Shown here piece by piece: positions 61,673 through 64,000 of a stretch of DNA of 64,000 nt. Below the pieces are notes generated by a model. That model did no database searches. It worked only from the letters and a program-made list of their open reading frames with translations, and had not been told where the DNA came from. Origin of the DNA: Oceanirhabdus seepicola. GTDB lineage: Bacteria > Bacillota > Clostridia > Clostridiales > Clostridiaceae. Where the stretch lies: contig NZ_JAGSOJ010000001.1 of NCBI RefSeq assembly GCF_023684385.1, forward strand, positions 496,001 to 560,000, written 5' to 3'. The translations under genes and the position numbers were made by a program. The stretch's first letter is position 1, and every line of letters begins with the position of its first letter.

Positions 61673-64000
61673 TTGATTCAGCTTACTGAAAAAGATATTA
61701 TAAATAACTGCCGTAGTATAACATTCAATCGAGGATCAGAGTATTATTCCAAAAATAATGTATCCTTTATTTCATCAGATTTAATAAAGAATAATTATGA
61801 TATGAGTATAGTTAATATAGATGCAGCCGTTTGGGGGTCTTACGGTTCTTTATATGATGTTGTAATCTCCTTTAATGAAAAAAAAAGATTTCTTCATTTA
61901 TACTGTGATTGTGAATACCATCACTCAACAGGTGATATGTGTAAACACATGGTTGCGGTACTTTTAAAGTACATCAACAATAATAAAGGGAATTTCACAC
62001 TTTTTGGGAACCCAGTTGATAAGTCTTCAAAATTTCTTGATATGGTTGAAAAAGAACTACAAGGAATAACCTATAAAGATAAACTTTCTCTTCAAGTGAA
62101 TTTGAAAATTGTCAAAACAAACCACGAAACACTTTTTACAGCGGATCTTAAAGTTGGACTTAAAAAGCTATATGTGATAAAAGATTTATCACAATTCTTA
62201 TTCAATGTTAAAAATAAGCTTTCTTTAGAGTTTGGGAAACTCTTTAACTATGATCCAAGTACTCAAGAATTTAATACTGAAGATAGAGAAATTATAGATT
62301 TCTTTATAGAGCTTGATGAAATAAACTCCCAGTATCTTAATGTGCCATATAACCATAGAATAATCCGCGGAAAAAGTGTCATTCTTACTGAGAGAAGCTT
62401 TAAACACTTACTTGATCTTTTACACAACAAAACATTTACTGGTGATTTCTTTAATGTGACTATTGCTAATATGACTATCTTTAAAGAAAAATTGCCTTTG
62501 AGTTTCAAGTTATATAGAAGTAATAACCTCTTTGTTATCAAGAACGATGAAGAAATACCTATCCCGCTAATTTCGGATCATAGTTATTATCTTTATGATG
62601 GTAATATTTATTGTCCACCTGACAATCAGAAGAGAATATTCAAACATTTTTATAGCAGTTTCAAAGAAAAGAATGAAATTACAGTTCGGGAAAAAGATTA
62701 CCATCGTATCAGCTCAGTAATATTCCCAGCAATAAGTGAGCTATGTACAGATGTTAAGGTTCATAAAGATATAAAGGAAGAGATTAATACCTCTCAACTA
62801 TCAACCTCCCTGTACTTAGATAAGGAAGGTCATTCTGTTAGTTGTAGAATAAAGTTTTCTTATGGTGAAGAAAACTTTAATCCATTCAGTAAACAGAAAA
62901 ATATAGGTATGATATTCAGAAATATGAACAAGGAGAAGAGTATCATTGATTCTCTTAAAACTATAGGCTTTTCACTTATGAAAAATGAACGACTATTTAT
63001 GGACAATGAAGATGATATCTTATCATTACTTAAAAATAGTTTTGATAACCTTCAAAAGGATTGCGAAATTTTCTATTCTGATAGTTTCAGGAATATGAAG
63101 GTGTACGGGAATACAAAGATTCATTCTCAAGTACGTATAAATGATGAGGATCTTTTAGAGTTCTCATTTAATATTGAGGGAGTAGATCCTACTGATTTTA
63201 AGCACTTAATTTCATCTATAAACTTTAAGAAAAAATATTTCAGATTAAAAGACGGAGGTTTCCTGAATCTTGGTAATGAAGATACTCAAGCTTTCTTTAA
63301 TAGTCTTCAATATTTAGGAATCAACGAAAGTGATTTTAAAAAGGAACGCTTCATACTTCCAAAATACAAGGCAATTTCAATGAAGAACATTCTAGAGGAT
63401 AATGAACTTGTAGATATGGAATTTGATAATAATTATAGAGAGCTAATGTTAAAAATCAATAACATAAACAATGAAGAATTTGCAGTGCCAGACGCCCTTT
63501 CTAATACTCTTAGAGATTATCAGAAGACAGGATTCTCATGGTTTAACACACTATCCTCATGCGGTCTTGGTGGAATTTTAGCCGATGAAATGGGTCTTGG
63601 TAAAACACTTCAGGCAATATCATTTATTCTTCATGAGAAAGAGAATGGTGTAAAAGCACCTGCCTTAGTTGTTGCTCCAACATCACTCAGCTACAACTGG
63701 GAGAGCGAATTTAACCGTTTTGCAAATAACTTACGCACCTTAGTTATCTCAGGAAACAAGAAAAAACGTGTATCTCAAATTAATTCCCTGGATGATTACG
63801 ATGTTGTTATAACATCATATCCATTGATAAGATCTGATATAGAGGAATTAGAAGAAAAAACTTTCTCATCCTTCTTTATAGATGAGGCTCAGTTTATTAA
63901 AAATCACGCTTCGATGAGCGCTCAAGCAGTGAAAAAGATAAATAGTAGTGTGAAATTTGCATTAACTGGTACCCCTATTGAGAATAACCTCAGTGAATTA
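61673..64000 (+). CDS. SNF2-family helicase with SWIM zinc finger (partial, runs off end)
   Basis: The first 776 codons of a bacterial SNF2/Swi2 DNA-dependent ATPase. The likely start is TTG at 61673, after GGGGGGTG. An N-terminal SWIM zinc finger (Cys78, Cys80, Cys90, His92 in CDCEYHHSTGDMCKHMV) is followed by a long SNF2-associated middle (about 130-600). The motor begins with LRDYQKTGFSW, Walker A DEMGLGKT (Lys about 644), VVAPTSLSYNW and Walker B DEAQ (about 737-740), and the window ends at ALTGTPIENNLSEL (motif III region). The RecA2 half lies beyond the window. It probably remodels protein-DNA complexes. It starts 14 bases after the araC stop. Confidence 0.92.
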   Translation, partial: MIQLTEKDIINNCRSITFNRGSEYYSKNNVSFISSDLIKNNYDMSIVNIDAAVWGSYGSLYDVVISFNEKKRFLHLYCDCEYHHSTGDMCKHMVAVLLKYINNNKGNFTLFGNPVDKSSKFLDMVEKELQGITYKDKLSLQVNLKIVKTNHETLFTADLKVGLKKLYVIKDLSQFLFNVKNKLSLEFGKLFNYDPSTQEFNTEDREIIDFFIELDEINSQYLNVPYNHRIIRGKSVILTERSFKHLLDLLHNKTFTGDFFNVTIANMTIFKEKLPLSFKLYRSNNLFVIKNDEEIPIPLISDHSYYLYDGNIYCPPDNQKRIFKHFYSSFKEKNEITVREKDYHRISSVIFPAISELCTDVKVHKDIKEEINTSQLSTSLYLDKEGHSVSCRIKFSYGEENFNPFSKQKNIGMIFRNMNKEKSIIDSLKTIGFSLMKNERLFMDNEDDILSLLKNSFDNLQKDCEIFYSDSFRNMKVYGNTKIHSQVRINDEDLLEFSFNIEGVDPTDFKHLISSINFKKKYFRLKDGGFLNLGNEDTQAFFNSLQYLGINESDFKKERFILPKYKAISMKNILEDNELVDMEFDNNYRELMLKINNINNEEFAVPDALSNTLRDYQKTGFSWFNTLSSCGLGGILADEMGLGKTLQAISFILHEKENGVKAPALVVAPTSLSYNWESEFNRFANNLRTLVISGNKKKRVSQINSLDDYDVVITSYPLIRSDIEELEEKTFSSFFIDEAQFIKNHASMSAQAVKKINSSVKFALTGTPIENNLSEL

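Overview
The window is AT-rich low-GC Firmicute DNA, most like a spore-forming Clostridium. Ribosome binding sites are strong (AGGAGG-type), most genes sit alone or in short operons separated by U-run hairpin terminators, and there are two GerAB-type spore germination permeases, a GlcT-type PTS antitermination switch, lipoproteins, cold-shock genes and a cre site. I see no rRNA, tRNA, CRISPR array, prophage or complete insertion sequence. Most of it is chromosomal housekeeping and accessory sequence, with many non-coding repeats lying against gene 3' ends.

Layout. 1-4.9 kb: an unknown acidic protein, a divergent MupG/DUF871 protein, a strikingly cysteine-rich repeat protein, an overlapping pair of SMR-like transporter genes and a DUF1499 protein. 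5-8.5 kb: a protein joining a UvrD-like N-terminal part to a LexA-type self-cleaving domain, followed by two long gene-poor stretches holding a GC-rich hairpin cluster and possible gene relics. 8.5-18.2 kb: an orphan sensor histidine kinase, a chemotaxis receptor, a nuclease-family C-terminal fragment, a small membrane protein, a large unknown membrane protein, a membrane-anchored glycerophosphodiester phosphodiesterase and a lipoprotein with an internal duplication. 18.4-25.9 kb: D-serine dehydratase, a decayed M48 peptidase gene, RsgA, two tandem orphan GerAB permeases and two lipoproteins. 26-30.6 kb: three tandem cold-shock genes with conserved structured leaders, a DEAD-box RNA helicase and a secreted hydrolase. 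30.6-36 kb: an ABC-F protein behind a long structured leader, a hemolysin III family protein, and a Crp/Fnr regulator divergent from a YdcZ pair. 36-50 kb: a methyltransferase, an ABC exporter, a MITE-like repeat, the N-acetylglucosamine PTS with its GlcT-type antiterminator, YibE/F, a secreted 5'-nucleotidase with LysM, and the YjiH and YfcC permeases. 50-54.7 kb: a less conserved-looking region with a duplicated-domain metallopeptidase and small membrane proteins. 54.7-64 kb: two GH13 alpha-glucosidases with complementary specificity residues, an AraC regulator, and the start of a SNF2 helicase that runs off the end.

Some genes work together. GlcT, the NagE IIBC permease and the IIA protein form one sugar-uptake unit with an RNA antiterminator in its leader. 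The two alpha-glucosidases, the cre site and the AraC gene suggest regulated use of alpha-glucosides. The cold-shock proteins and the helicase form a cold-response RNA chaperone cluster.

The most unusual items are the UvrD-like/LexA-like fusion, the ABC-F leader (a 35-codon reading frame threaded through a terminator/antiterminator, plus a second structured small reading frame 0.5 kb upstream), the cysteine-rich 12-residue repeat protein, the matching hairpins that overlap the ribosome binding site of all three csp genes, and several families of palindromic intergenic repeats. Family names come from remembered motifs; no database search was possible.
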